A DNA stretch of 64,000 bases, taken from positions 1-64,000 of the forward strand of contig USGG01000001.1 in NCBI GenBank assembly GCA_900554215.1, written 5' to 3'. The stretch comes from an uncultured Megasphaera sp. Lineage in GTDB: Bacteria; Bacillota; Negativicutes; Veillonellales; Megasphaeraceae. The stretch's first letter is position 1, and each line of letters opens with the position of its first letter. The position numbers and the translations under genes are program-made. This document shows positions 1 to 7,356 of the stretch, piece by piece. Below the pieces are notes generated by a model, which did not search any database, had not been told where the DNA came from, and saw only the letters and a list, made by a program, of their open reading frames with translations.

Positions 1-234
1 GCAGAAAACGGCGGCGACGTGTGGCGCTATGCCTTAGATTGCCTGACGAAGAAACCCTCCGATACAGTACCAGACCTGAATGAACAGGAATTGACGAGGC
101 AATGCCGACGCCGGCGGCTGCCGTACTGCGTGTATGATGCAGAGCACAGCTGCCGTATGCCGGGGAGCGAAGGCGCATTACACGGAAGATGGATGAAAGA
201 TATCCAAAACAGTGGATATCACCATATACATTAG
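1..234 (+). CDS. 3' end of an unidentified gene (partial)
   Basis: The frame is open from the window edge to a TAG at 232-234 and gives 77 residues ending in SGYHHIH. I do not recognise a family. The first 35 or so residues have ordinary codon use. The following part is rich in Arg and Cys and looks less protein-like, so the true end could be earlier in another frame (a frameshift would give a stop near 150). No terminator is evident before the next promoter at about 295. Treat it as a tentative partial gene. Confidence 0.3.
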   Translation, partial: AENGGDVWRYALDCLTKKPSDTVPDLNEQELTRQCRRRRLPYCVYDAEHSCRMPGSEGALHGRWMKDIQNSGYHHIH

Positions 235-294
235 ATACTAAAAGGCTGGATTTACATGCCAAGATGTTTCTGTCAAATATATACCCACAACAAC

Positions 295-324
295 TTGACA
301 CTGTCTGTAAGAAACCTGTATATT
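295..324 (+). promoter_or_regulatory. Promoter for the LUD/cupin gene pair
   Basis: A consensus TTGACA at 295-300 is followed after 18 bp by TATATT at 319-324. It lies about 80 bp upstream of the LUD-domain gene and in an AT-rich stretch. Confidence 0.6.
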
Positions 325-402
325 GTATATGATTTTTTTTTATGCTATGATGAAAGCAGTGCATAAGAAGGGGCGAAATAGGAAATGTCAGGAGGGATAA
401 AC

Positions 403-1047
403 ATGGATAGAACGGATATGATGCACGTCATGTATGACAAAAAGGGGCCGGCCGTAGCTAAGCGCTTTGCCGCCCGGGGCTTCGAGGCCGTGTATTGTCC
501 GACGAAGGAAGAAGCTCTGAAGACGGCCTTGTCCTATATTCCGGCAGACCACGTCGTATCGTGGGGCGGCTCAGCGTCCATTGACGACATCGGATTGCGG
601 CCTTACGTGCTGGAGCATTACGCCGTTATCGACAGGGATACGGCTAAGACGCCGGAAGACCGGGTGGAACTCATGCGCAAGGCGTTGCTGTGCGACACCT
701 TTCTCATGGGGACGAACGCTGCCGTAGAGGACGGCCAGCTCATCAACATCGACGGCAACGGCAACCGCGTCGCCGCCTTGTCCTACGGGCCGAAGCAGGT
801 CCTTGTCGTCGTCGGTATGAACAAGGTCTGTCCGAATGTCGAGTCGGCTATGGCCAGAGCCCGCTCGACGGCGGCGCCTATTAACATCAACCGCTTTGCC
901 GGCTCGGACACGCCGTGCTATAAGACGGGTATGTGCGCCCACTGCGCGACGACGAACAGCGTCTGCGCCCAGCTGCTGCGCACGCGCGTCTGCCGCCCTG
1001 CTGGCCGCATCAAGGTTATCCTGGTCGGTGAAAATTTAGGATATTAA
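403..1047 (+). CDS. LUD-domain (DUF162) lactate-utilisation-type protein
   Basis: This 214-residue protein resembles the LUD/DUF162 family, which includes LutC and stand-alone proteins of unclear function. The family signature is visible at the C-terminus: a Cys-rich segment with CAHC and later Cys residues, then RIKVILVGENLGY as the last residues. An upstream in-frame ATG at 385 would place the AGGAGG at 390-395 inside the gene, so the ATG at 403, 7 bp after that site, is chosen. A small cupin gene follows 20 bp later and probably shares the transcript. The substrate cannot be inferred; no lutA or lutB is present nearby. Confidence 0.8.
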   Translation: MDRTDMMHVMYDKKGPAVAKRFAARGFEAVYCPTKEEALKTALSYIPADHVVSWGGSASIDDIGLRPYVLEHYAVIDRDTAKTPEDRVELMRKALLCDTFLMGTNAAVEDGQLINIDGNGNRVAALSYGPKQVLVVVGMNKVCPNVESAMARARSTAAPININRFAGSDTPCYKTGMCAHCATTNSVCAQLLRTRVCRPAGRIKVILVGENLGY

Positions 1048-1067
1048 TCGTATAGGGGGATTGCACT

Positions 1068-1403
1068 ATGGAAATGAAATTATTTGACAACTGGAAGGAT
1101 ATTCCTACGATTAATCTGGACCTCATGGACCGCAAGATTTTTACGGGCAAGAACGTCATGCTCGTGCGTAACGAAGTGCATCCGAAGACGACGATGCCGG
1201 CCCACAGCCATCCACACGAACAGCTGCTGTACGTAGAGTCGGGAGCCTGCGACGTCATTACAGACGGCCAGGTGCAGCACTTGGAAGCCGGCGGCGTAGC
1301 CTGGTTTCCGTCAAATGCAGAACACAGCGTCGTCAATACGGAAGACGTGCCTCTCGTCGTCTTCGATATTTTCACGCCGATCCGTGAAGATTTCCTGAAA
1401 TAG
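1068..1403 (+). CDS. Small cupin-domain protein
   Basis: The 111-residue product is a single cupin_2 barrel. The metal-binding motif is visible as AHSHPHEQLLYV around residues 45-56, followed by a Gly-rich turn and the second conserved His near residue 86 (NAEHSV). Such proteins bind a metal and small ligands; many are of unknown function. It lies 20 bp after the LUD-domain gene and ends before a bidirectional terminator, so the two form a small operon. No specific role is claimed. Confidence 0.8.
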   Translation: MEMKLFDNWKDIPTINLDLMDRKIFTGKNVMLVRNEVHPKTTMPAHSHPHEQLLYVESGACDVITDGQVQHLEAGGVAWFPSNAEHSVVNTEDVPLVVFDIFTPIREDFLK

Positions 1404-1414
1404 GAACACCATAT

Positions 1415-1455
1415 AAAAAGACGGTACTGCTGGAACTTGCGGTACCGTCTTTGCG
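1415..1455. terminator. Bidirectional intrinsic terminator
   Basis: AAGACGGTAC at 1418-1427 pairs with GTACCGTCTT at 1442-1451, with A-rich and T-rich flanks. It separates the rightward LUD/cupin pair from the leftward trxA/TSCPD operon and can serve both. Confidence 0.8.
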
Positions 1456-1471
1456 TTTGTTATAAGAGGAA

Positions 1472-1726
1472 TCAGTTTTGTTCCGTTGCCAGGGCCTGCT
1501 TCAGGGCTTTGGCGAACTGGTCGGGACAGGACGTGGGCTTGCCGCCGCACTGAATGCCTTCGAGGCGCTGGATTACCTCGGCTGCGTCCATGCCTTCGAC
1601 GAGGCGACTGATGCCCTGCAAGTTGCCGGGACAGCCGCCGATAAAGCGGACGTTTTTGACGACACCGCCGTCCAGATCGAAAAAGATTTGCTGGGAACAT
1701 ACTCCCGCAGGGGTGTAGCTGTACAT
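1472..1726 (-). CDS. TSCPD-domain protein (TIGR03905-like)
   Basis: The 84-residue protein carries the TSCPD motif that gives the domain its name (TSCPDQFAKAL near residues 66-76), as well as the GGCPGN segment near residue 31. The domain occurs at the C-terminus of class II ribonucleotide reductases and as short stand-alone proteins like this one, whose function is not established. A perfect AGGAGG precedes the ATG. It lies 13 bp downstream of thioredoxin in the same operon, which fits a thiol or metal-related role but does not prove it. Confidence 0.8.
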   Translation of the reverse strand: MYSYTPAGVCSQQIFFDLDGGVVKNVRFIGGCPGNLQGISRLVEGMDAAEVIQRLEGIQCGGKPTSCPDQFAKALKQALATEQN

Positions 1727-1739
1727 GACCGGGGCCTCC

Positions 1740-2051
1740 TTATTTTTCTGCTAACGCCAGGATGCTTTCCTTGGGATGGACGCCGACGAGACGGCCTATT
1801 TCCGTGCCGTCCTTAAAGGCGACGAGGGTTGGGATGAGCTCGATTTGAAACTGCGACGCCAGCTCCCGCTGTTCGTCTACGTTTACCTTGCCGACCTTGA
1901 TCTGGGGCTGCTCTTCGGCGATTTCATCGACGACGGGCGAAAGCATTTGGCACGGCCCGCACCAGGCGGCCCAGAAATCGACGAGGACGACGCCCTGGGC
2001 TGCGAGGATTTCCTGCTGAAAATTCGCTGCTGTAATCGTAGTAACTGCCAT
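1740..2051 (-). CDS. trxA: Thioredoxin
   Basis: This 103-residue protein is a full-length cytoplasmic thioredoxin, reducing disulfides in target proteins. The active site WCGPC lies near residues 30-34 after the VDFWA strand, and the cis-proline motif IPTL near residue 74 is intact. A longer frame starts 36 bp upstream, but AAGGAG followed by GATATATATG places the start at 2051. Its own promoter lies at 2092-2120, and the TSCPD gene follows in the same transcript. No thioredoxin reductase is adjacent. Confidence 0.93.
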   Translation of the reverse strand: MAVTTITAANFQQEILAAQGVVLVDFWAAWCGPCQMLSPVVDEIAEEQPQIKVGKVNVDEQRELASQFQIELIPTLVAFKDGTEIGRLVGVHPKESILALAEK

Positions 2052-2091
2052 ATATATCACTCCTTGGGATAGATTTTTCAAAGACAACTAT

Positions 2092-2120
2092 AGTATACCA
2101 AAAAAGGATGGATTTGACAA
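2092..2120 (-). promoter_or_regulatory. trxA promoter
   Basis: On the minus strand TTGTCA (complement of 2115-2120) is separated by 17 bp from TATACT (complement of 2092-2097). Transcription would start about 35 bp upstream of the trxA start codon. Confidence 0.75.
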
Positions 2121-2197
2121 ATATATATCTGTTCAGGCCGGTAAAAGTAAGATATAATAAGAGAAGTTACACTTGATATTCAGATAAGGAGATACGT

Positions 2198-2665
2198 ATG
2201 AGAACTGGAACGGGAGTTGTCGACACCGTATTTGACAACGGCATGGTCAAGCTGCGGACGAACCGCAACAATTTGTATACGCCGTGCAGCGGCATGATTT
2301 GCAAAAACAACGCCCTGATCGACGCGAAGAACCCTGTCGGAGCGATCAAAGGGCAGTATGTACGATTTAATATTCCCGACGGGAAGATGGGCGTCGGCGG
2401 AGCCATGTGCTTCGGCATGCCTCTCCTGATGGTCCTGATCTGGGGCGCTTTCGGCTACGTAAACGGCGAAGCCTTCGGCTGGGCTAAGGAGCTGTCGGCT
2501 TTTGCCGGCATGATTTTCGGCGGCATCGTCGGTGCCGTGCTGCTCAAGCGCTACGAGAAAAAGGTCCGTGAAGCCAACACGATGGCGGAAATTACGGAAA
2601 TCATCGTAGAGCAGACCATTGAAATGGACGATTGGCCGGGAAAATCGCAGCAGGATAATTCATAA
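2198..2665 (+). CDS. RseC/MucC-like (SoxR-reducing system type) membrane protein
   Basis: The 155-residue product resembles the RseC/MucC family: a short N-terminal beta domain with two cysteines (CSGMIC near residues 28-33), then two transmembrane helices (about residues 68-87 and 95-113) and a polar tail. In enterobacteria RseC belongs to a system that reduces the SoxR cluster, and the Rnf-associated RnfB neighbourhood often carries relatives; here it stands alone. AAGGAG lies 7 bp before the ATG. The C-terminal acidic tail has no recognised function. The family call rests on layout rather than strong motifs. Confidence 0.55.
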   Translation: MRTGTGVVDTVFDNGMVKLRTNRNNLYTPCSGMICKNNALIDAKNPVGAIKGQYVRFNIPDGKMGVGGAMCFGMPLLMVLIWGAFGYVNGEAFGWAKELSAFAGMIFGGIVGAVLLKRYEKKVREANTMAEITEIIVEQTIEMDDWPGKSQQDNS

Positions 2666-2751
2666 TAGGACAGACAGGCGTGGGATCGGCATTCAGAGGG
2701 CCGGTCCCTGCCTGCAGCTGAAAACGCAGTCTATGGATGCTTTCTTGTATA

Positions 2752-3228
2752 TTACGAGGAGCATCCATTTTGCATTTCCTGGCTGTATTGGGCAAAGGCT
2801 TCTTTCGTGAGCCATACGGGCGTGACAGTGCCTTTGTAGAAGGGGACGGGCTCTCCTGCGACGGTTCCGCCCATCTTGCTGACGATGGCGACGGTCGTAT
2901 CGCGGGCTTCCATAAAAATAGAATCGATTCCCTGAGCGAAGAGTTCTGCAAAGGTAAAGGCTGCCAACTTCGTGCCGATGTGCCGGCCCCGCAGAGCTTT
3001 CGTCACGATGAACCGGCCCCAGTGGAGATGTCCGCCTTCATGCCAGGCGGCGGCCGTGCCGACGATGACGCCGTCCAGCTCGGCGACCCAGCATTGGGGA
3101 TTCATGGTTGTAAAGGCCGTCACAATATCTAAAGGAATGAGTTGTTCTTTGTGAAATACGTCGATCTGCAAGGCAATGATTGCGTCCATGTCGTCGGGGC
3201 GGGCCTTTCGGAGTAGTAAGGTGTTCAT
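2752..3228 (-). CDS. GNAT-family N-acetyltransferase
   Basis: The 158-residue protein has the GNAT architecture: an N-terminal LLRKARPDDMDAI segment, a central beta strand GVIVGTAAAW, and the acetyl-CoA loop near residues 83-91 (RGRHIGTKL, close to the R/Q-x-x-G-x-G/A consensus). The acceptor is unknown. It is monocistronic; AAAGGA lies upstream of the ATG, and the gene lies downstream (in transcription) of the metQ terminator on the same strand. Confidence 0.8.
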   Translation of the reverse strand: MNTLLLRKARPDDMDAIIALQIDVFHKEQLIPLDIVTAFTTMNPQCWVAELDGVIVGTAAAWHEGGHLHWGRFIVTKALRGRHIGTKLAAFTFAELFAQGIDSIFMEARDTTVAIVSKMGGTVAGEPVPFYKGTVTPVWLTKEAFAQYSQEMQNGCSS

Positions 3229-3311
3229 GCCGGAGTTTCCTTTCTGTACAGTAGATTCGTTAGTCTTATTGTACTATAGATTGGTCGTGATGAATATGCA
3301 GATGTGGCCCG

Positions 3312-3348
3312 GGAAAATAAAACGGCATAGCCGCGAGGGGCTATGCCA
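3312..3348 (-). terminator. Terminator after metQ
   Basis: GGCATAGCC at 3324-3332 pairs with GGCTATGCC at 3339-3347, and on the minus strand the stem is followed by GTTTTATTTT. It sits about 25 bp after the metQ stop codon. Confidence 0.85.
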
Positions 3349-3371
3349 TAATGGCTCGATGTCCGTCTCTC

Positions 3372-4190
3372 TTAGAATGCCGGGAGAATCGTGCCTTGGA
3401 AGTGTTCGTTGATGAATTTTTTAATCGGTTCGGACTGGTAGATGGCCAGAACTTTTTTATACGTTTCGTTGTTGACGTCTTCTTCGCGGACGACCATGAC
3501 GTTGGCGTACGGCGAATCCTTATCTTCTACGAGAAGGGAATCCTTCTGCGGGTTTAAGCCGGCCGGGATGGCGTAGTTCGTGTTGACGCAGGCCAGGTCC
3601 GTATCGTCGAGGGAACGGGGAATCTGAGCGGCGTCGAGCTCGATGAATTCGAGGTGTTTCGGATTGTTTACGATATCCGGTACGGAGGCGTCGACGGAGG
3701 TTCCGTTTTTCAGGGTGATGAGGCCGACTTGCTGCAGGAGCAGGAGGGCGCGGCCGCCGTTGGTCGGATCGTTCGGAATGGTAACCTTAGCGCCGTCGGC
3801 GACTTCGCTGATGTTTTTATATTTGTGGGAATATACGGCCATGGGCAGGATAATGGTCTTGCCGATAGAGGTCAGCTTCATGCCCTGGTTTTTGACGACA
3901 TTGTCGAGGTAGGGCTGGTGCTGCATGGAGTTCATATCCAAATCGCCTTCGGCCAAGGCTTTGTTGGGCTGTACGAAATCGTTGAATTCGACGACTTTGA
4001 TGGTCAGGCCTTGTTTTTCTGCTTCTTTCGCTACTTGTTCCATGACTTCCGCATGGGGGCCGGCCGTTACGCCGATGGCGATTTCCTTTTTGTCGGCCGA
4101 GCCGCTGTCGGAGCTGCCGCAGCCGGCGGCAAATACGCAGGTCGCGGCGATGAGGGCCGCTGCAAGGAGTTTTTTGATAGAAGAGTTCAT
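3372..4190 (-). CDS. metQ: MetQ/NlpA-family methionine-binding lipoprotein
   Basis: This 272-residue lipoprotein is the substrate-binding component of a MetNIQ-type methionine ABC importer. A signal peptide ends in the lipobox FAAGC (Cys about residue 24), followed by a Gly/Ser-rich linker and the NlpA fold (IAIGVTAGPHAEVM, then QHQPYLD near residue 90 and the NTNYA motif near residue 203). The leader carries a SAM-I riboswitch, which independently supports methionine as the ligand. No metN or metI lies beside it, so the gene is an orphan that must work with a transporter encoded elsewhere. A strong terminator closes the unit. Confidence 0.9.
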   Translation of the reverse strand: MNSSIKKLLAAALIAATCVFAAGCGSSDSGSADKKEIAIGVTAGPHAEVMEQVAKEAEKQGLTIKVVEFNDFVQPNKALAEGDLDMNSMQHQPYLDNVVKNQGMKLTSIGKTIILPMAVYSHKYKNISEVADGAKVTIPNDPTNGGRALLLLQQVGLITLKNGTSVDASVPDIVNNPKHLEFIELDAAQIPRSLDDTDLACVNTNYAIPAGLNPQKDSLLVEDKDSPYANVMVVREEDVNNETYKKVLAIYQSEPIKKFINEHFQGTILPAF

Positions 4191-4274
4191 GAGTTGTTCA
4201 TCCTTTCTGATACTGAATCAATCACATGGCAAGAGGCAGGATGGCCTGCCATAGGATGGGCCGGAGACGATACG

Positions 4275-4420
4275 GGTAAAAAGAAAAGCCGTCGACAGAT
4301 GACGGCTTTGGTTACGTATGTGTTCATCTGTCGGATGTATCCGCTGGACTTGGCACCTATCCCATTTGGGGGTTGCCGCAGCGTCATAGGGCCATTCCCT
4401 CGGCTGCTCTTGATGAAATC
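4275..4420 (-). promoter_or_regulatory. SAM-I (S-box) riboswitch with terminator, upstream of metQ
   Basis: Read on the minus strand, the segment from about 4419 to 4330 carries the S-box core in order: ATCAAGAG, GAGGGA, GGCCC, ATGACGC, CGGCAACC, GGTGCCAAGTCC. It is followed by an intrinsic terminator, AAAGCCGTC/GACGGCTTT (4285-4309) with a TCTTTTT tail. When SAM is abundant the terminator should form and switch metQ off. Recognised by sequence motif; no covariance search was run. Confidence 0.93.
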
Positions 4421-4499
4421 AATATATGATTGTTGATAAAAATCATACCATCTCTTGTGCCGAATGTCAATGTTTTGGCAGCAGAATTTTTCCGACGAC

Positions 4500-4535
4500 A
4501 AAAGACGGAGGCAGGATTCCTGCCTCCGCTTTTGG
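4500..4535 (-). terminator. Terminator after rubrerythrin
   Basis: CGGAGGCAGG at 4506-4515 pairs with CCTGCCTCCG at 4519-4528, followed on the minus strand by TCTTTTGT. It lies 33 bp beyond the rubrerythrin stop codon; A-rich flanks on the other side would also allow minus-to-plus use. Confidence 0.85.
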
Positions 4536-4567
4536 ATGTGTGATGGTGTCTAGTTATATATGGTGGT

Positions 4568-5104
4568 TTAGTAGTTATCGTTTTTCAATTCAAAGAAAGC
4601 TTGCGGATGAGCACAGACTGGGCATACTTCCGGAGCTTCTTCGCCTTCGACGATGAATCCGCAGTTGCGGCATACCCATGTTTTCGTCGCCGGTTTCTTG
4701 AAGACCGTGCCGTTTTCGATGTTGGCCAGGAGGGCCAGGTAGCGTTCTTCATGGTGTTTTTCGATTTCCGCTACTTTTTCAAACAGGTAGGCGATGTGTT
4801 CGAAGCCTTCTTCTCTGGCTTCTTTTGCGAAAGTCGGATACATTTCCGTCCATTCGTAATGTTCGCCTGCGGCGGCATCTTTCAGGGCGTCGATGTCGTT
4901 CGGCATGCCGTCGTTGAGCAGTTTGAACCAGATTTTAGCGTGTTCCTTTTCGTTGTTGGCCGTTTCTTCAAAGAAGGCTTTGATCTGTTCGTAGCCGGCT
5001 TTTTTTGCTACGCTTGCATAATAGGTGTATTTATTTCTTGCCTGGGATTCGCCGGCAAATGCTGCCATTAAGTTTTTTTCAGTTTTGCTTCCTTTTAATT
5101 CCAT
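4568..5104 (-). CDS. rbr: Rubrerythrin
   Basis: The 178-residue protein has the two rubrerythrin parts. An N-terminal ferritin-like diiron four-helix bundle shows E-x-x-H motifs (NEKEHAKIW about residues 51-59, KHHEERY about 116-122). A C-terminal rubredoxin-like Fe(Cys)4 domain shows CRNCG and CPVCA. The family reduces hydrogen peroxide in the cytoplasm of anaerobes using electrons from rubredoxin. Length is normal. The promoter carries a Fur/PerR-like palindrome just upstream of the -35 hexamer, consistent with peroxide or iron control. The gene is monocistronic. Confidence 0.95.
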   Translation of the reverse strand: MELKGSKTEKNLMAAFAGESQARNKYTYYASVAKKAGYEQIKAFFEETANNEKEHAKIWFKLLNDGMPNDIDALKDAAAGEHYEWTEMYPTFAKEAREEGFEHIAYLFEKVAEIEKHHEERYLALLANIENGTVFKKPATKTWVCRNCGFIVEGEEAPEVCPVCAHPQAFFELKNDNY

Positions 5105-5184
5105 ATCGATACCTCCATGATTTCATACGTAAACTCGCAGCCTGCGCTGCCTCTTGTCAGGTCTCTTTCCTGACCTCTGAGTAC

Positions 5185-5229
5185 ATTATACTCTATTTAC
5201 AAAATAAAATCAATGGATAATAATTATTT
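5185..5229 (-). promoter_or_regulatory. Rubrerythrin promoter with Fur/PerR-like box
   Basis: On the minus strand TTGATT (complement of 5208-5213), a 17-bp spacer and a perfect TATAAT (complement of 5185-5190) form the promoter. Immediately upstream, GGATAATAATTATTT at 5215-5229 fits the 7-1-7 Fur/PerR palindrome TGATAATNATTATCA at 12 of 14 defined positions or close to it. Operator identity is inferred from the motif and the peroxide-defence gene it precedes. Confidence 0.65.
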
Positions 5230-5249
5230 TTTAATAAAATATGAAAAAT

Positions 5250-5762
5250 TTATTCTTTCACTGTGTCCGACGGAGACCGCCGCAGTTCTTTGGCATCGGC
5301 AGTGCGTTTTGATTCCGTATCTTTACTGCTTTCGCGGGAGGAGGAACGCTTCGGATCGGAAACGGCCTGTTCGGCTTTTTCGGCCTTAGAGGAAAGCTTG
5401 CTTTCGGCTTCCTTTTTTATGGCGTCGATGTCGGCGCGCGATGAGGAAAACGTTTCCAGGGTGTCGTTCAGCGTGTCGGATAAGGTGCTCTGTGTATCCT
5501 TCGCCGTATCGGTCAAGTCGCCGTACTTTTCCTTAAGATGGGCTTCCAGCTCGCTGGCCTGGCCGGGATACATCGTTTTCAGCCGTTCGAAGAGCTCGGC
5601 CTTCGAGGCGTTTCCCCGCTTGACCGCTTCTTCGAAGGCCTTGTATTCCTGATAATAGGCAAGCCAGCGCTGGAGGCGGGCGTAGTCGTTGCTCAGGAAC
5701 GACTGGACGCTGAGAAAGGAAAAGACCAGCGTCAGGACGAGGCATATGACGACTTTTGCCAT
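5250..5762 (-). CDS. Hypothetical membrane-anchored protein with charged, low-complexity tail
   Basis: The 170-residue product begins with one transmembrane or signal-anchor helix (about residues 4-23). A short conserved-looking region with WLAYYQEYKAF follows, then a Ser/Lys/Glu/Asp-rich tail from about residue 85 that is probably disordered or coiled. No family is recognised. The start codon overlaps the stop of the DUF1700-type gene (TAATG), so the two are translationally coupled, which suggests joint action at the membrane. Confidence 0.65.
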   Translation of the reverse strand: MAKVVICLVLTLVFSFLSVQSFLSNDYARLQRWLAYYQEYKAFEEAVKRGNASKAELFERLKTMYPGQASELEAHLKEKYGDLTDTAKDTQSTLSDTLNDTLETFSSSRADIDAIKKEAESKLSSKAEKAEQAVSDPKRSSSRESSKDTESKRTADAKELRRSPSDTVKE

Positions 5763-6535
5763 TATCCGTCCCTCCTTTGCGGGTTTCTGGCATTGCGGGC
5801 CGTGCGGTGGCAGGCCTGGCTGGCGTACGACGCAGTCAGGGCCGCGAACAGCAGGGCCAGGACGGCGAAGGCCATCGTCGAGACAGACAGCGTCGGCAGG
5901 GGCAGCAGATCTGAGAAGATATACGGCGGCAGGCTGTATACGGCGATGGAGGCGAGGAGCGATAGGGCGAAGGCGAAGAACAATATAGTGCTGACGATAT
6001 TGAACAAGGCTCCGAATATGTCTAGAAAGGGGCTGGCGATGGCCTTCGCCGCCTGGGGGATGGCCGCCTTGTCATTCCACTGCAGTTCGTCTTCATCGGC
6101 TGTTCGTTCTGCAGGCCCCTTAGCCTTAGGGCGCTGGCGCTGTTCGGCGTAGGCATCGTAGCCTCGGGGCGGCTCGGGCTGCGGCATGGGGTAGTAGGCT
6201 TCCCGGATTTTGGGACGACGGCGGGAGGCCGGGTCTTTTTCCCAATCGTAGAATTGGGACGGCTTGGCCGGGACAGACTCGGGCGGTTCCTGCGCCGGCA
6301 TGTCGGGCGTACCGGCCATGCTGAGATTGTCTTCCGGTACGATGGGCTTGCCGATATAATAGCGGTATATGTTTTTTGGATGGCCCAGCTTGGCACATAC
6401 TTCTTCTTCCGTCAGGCCCTTTTTAGCGCCTAAGCGGAACTGTTCTTCGCAGTCTTCCAAGATCCCTTTCAAATCGGTCTTGTCGCTGCGGCGGAAGTAG
6501 TACTTCAAGAGGTCCATGAATTCCGTCTTTCTCAT
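5762..6535 (-). CDS. HAAS/DUF1700-type membrane protein
   Basis: The 257-residue protein starts with a HAAS/DUF1700-like helical domain (FMDLLKYYF, then ILEDCEEQF, EEEVCAKLGHP; about residues 1-60). A Pro/Arg-rich linker (about 75-150) and two transmembrane helices (about 175-200 and 212-238) follow. DUF1700 proteins are commonly paired with PadR regulators; no PadR gene is present here. It is the middle gene of a three-gene operon, 6 bp after the upstream membrane protein and overlapping the downstream gene. Confidence 0.7.
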   Translation of the reverse strand: MRKTEFMDLLKYYFRRSDKTDLKGILEDCEEQFRLGAKKGLTEEEVCAKLGHPKNIYRYYIGKPIVPEDNLSMAGTPDMPAQEPPESVPAKPSQFYDWEKDPASRRRPKIREAYYPMPQPEPPRGYDAYAEQRQRPKAKGPAERTADEDELQWNDKAAIPQAAKAIASPFLDIFGALFNIVSTILFFAFALSLLASIAVYSLPPYIFSDLLPLPTLSVSTMAFAVLALLFAALTASYASQACHRTARNARNPQRRDG

Positions 6536-6541
6536 GGCATT

Positions 6542-6826
6542 TTACCTTTCCGTACGGCGCTGCTTCAGAGCCGCTTCGTACTGCTGGTGGTATTTGGCGC
6601 CGTACTGCCAGGCGGCGATGGAAATGGCCATGACGGCGATGATGATGACGAAGCGCAGGGGCGTCGGCAAGTGGGATAGGAAGGAAATGGCTGCCAATGG
6701 CTCAGCCTCCAGGGCGATGCAGACGGCGACCCAGATCAGCAGGGCCAGGGTCATGAGCGTGCAGACGCCGCCGAGGGTATAGAGCAGCAAATACGTATAG
6801 CGCAGTTTTTGTAAGTTCGGTGTCAA
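6542..6826 (-). CDS. Small two-helix membrane protein, TTG start
   Basis: The frame is open far upstream, but AAGGAGG followed by 7 bp and TTG (complement of 6824-6826) marks the likely start and gives 94 residues. It has two transmembrane helices (about 13-38 and 58-77) and a basic C-terminus (QRRTER). No family is recognised. A longer product would add another hydrophobic segment, but its start would lie within the divergent promoter region of the DUF951 gene. It is the first gene of the leftward operon with the DUF1700-type protein. Confidence 0.55.
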   Translation of the reverse strand: MTPNLQKLRYTYLLLYTLGGVCTLMTLALLIWVAVCIALEAEPLAAISFLSHLPTPLRFVIIIAVMAISIAAWQYGAKYHQQYEAALKQRRTER

Positions 6827-7014
6827 GTCGGTGCCTCCTTGCAGGAAATAAAAAAGATAGGGGCTCGATAGGCCAGCTATTATCCAATATACTACCACAG
6901 GGAGGGCGAAAAGGGAATAGAAAGGCCGCCGGGCCTCTTTTTCTCTATCCTTTTCGGTCGTTACCCTATATACTATATATAATATCGTTTTTTTATCAGA
7001 AAAGGAGAATTCAT

Positions 7015-7221
7015 ATGGCAAATTTTGTTCGGTATCATATCGGCGACGTCGTACAGATGAAAAAGCCTCATCCCTGCGGCTCAAACGAATGGGAGGTCAT
7101 GCGTATCGGCGTCGATTTCGTTATCCGCTGCTGCGGCTGCGGCCATCGGGTCATGATTCCCCGGCCGAAGTTTGAAAAGGCCGTGAAGAAAATTTTAAAA
7201 CAAGCCGAAGAAGACGTGTAA
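7015..7221 (+). CDS. DUF951 family protein
   Basis: This 68-residue protein matches the small DUF951 family common in Firmicutes. It starts with a VRYHIGDVVQMKKPHPCGSN-type strand. The CG and RCCGCGHRVMIPR segments contribute cysteines that may bind a metal, and a basic helix closes it. AAGGAG precedes the ATG by 8 bp. The function is unknown, though the family is often beside DNA replication or YchF-like genes. Here it lies just upstream of the his operon, with no strong terminator between them. Confidence 0.85.
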   Translation: MANFVRYHIGDVVQMKKPHPCGSNEWEVMRIGVDFVIRCCGCGHRVMIPRPKFEKAVKKILKQAEEDV

Positions 7222-7271
7222 AAAAAGTAAAATTTTTAAGAAAAGGTATTTTTATTTCGCCTCCGTTGTGT

Positions 7272-7328
7272 TACAATTTATGTCAGTTATTTCTTTATCG
7301 ATTTACCTTGATAAAGAAATAAAGTAAA
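7272..7328 (+). promoter_or_regulatory. his operon leader: -10-like box and 12-bp inverted repeat
   Basis: TACAAT at 7272-7277 is a plausible -10 element with only a weak -35. TATTTCTTTATC at 7288-7299 is exactly complementary to GATAAAGAAATA at 7310-7321, and the second half runs into GAAATAAAGTAAA (7316-7328). The stem has no U-tract, so it is more likely an operator than a terminator. No T-box or his leader peptide is visible. The same 13-mer recurs upstream of the amino-acid ABC transporter at 49451-49463. Confidence 0.55.
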
Positions 7329-7356
7329 GTAGACAGATATAAAAGGAGGTCATGCG

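Noticed and set aside
2114..2158. Promoter TTGACA/TATAAT for the RseC-like gene
   Set aside because: The two boxes are 33 bp apart; TTGACA overlaps the -35 region of the opposing trxA promoter, so only the TATAAT at 2153-2158 may be used.
4187..4501. A 104-codon minus-strand frame upstream of metQ
   Set aside because: It lies across the SAM-I riboswitch and its terminator, which explain the sequence better.
7288..7321. T-box or his leader-peptide attenuator before hisZ
   Set aside because: No AGGGTGGNACCGCG-type core, no histidine-codon run and no U-tract after the stem.
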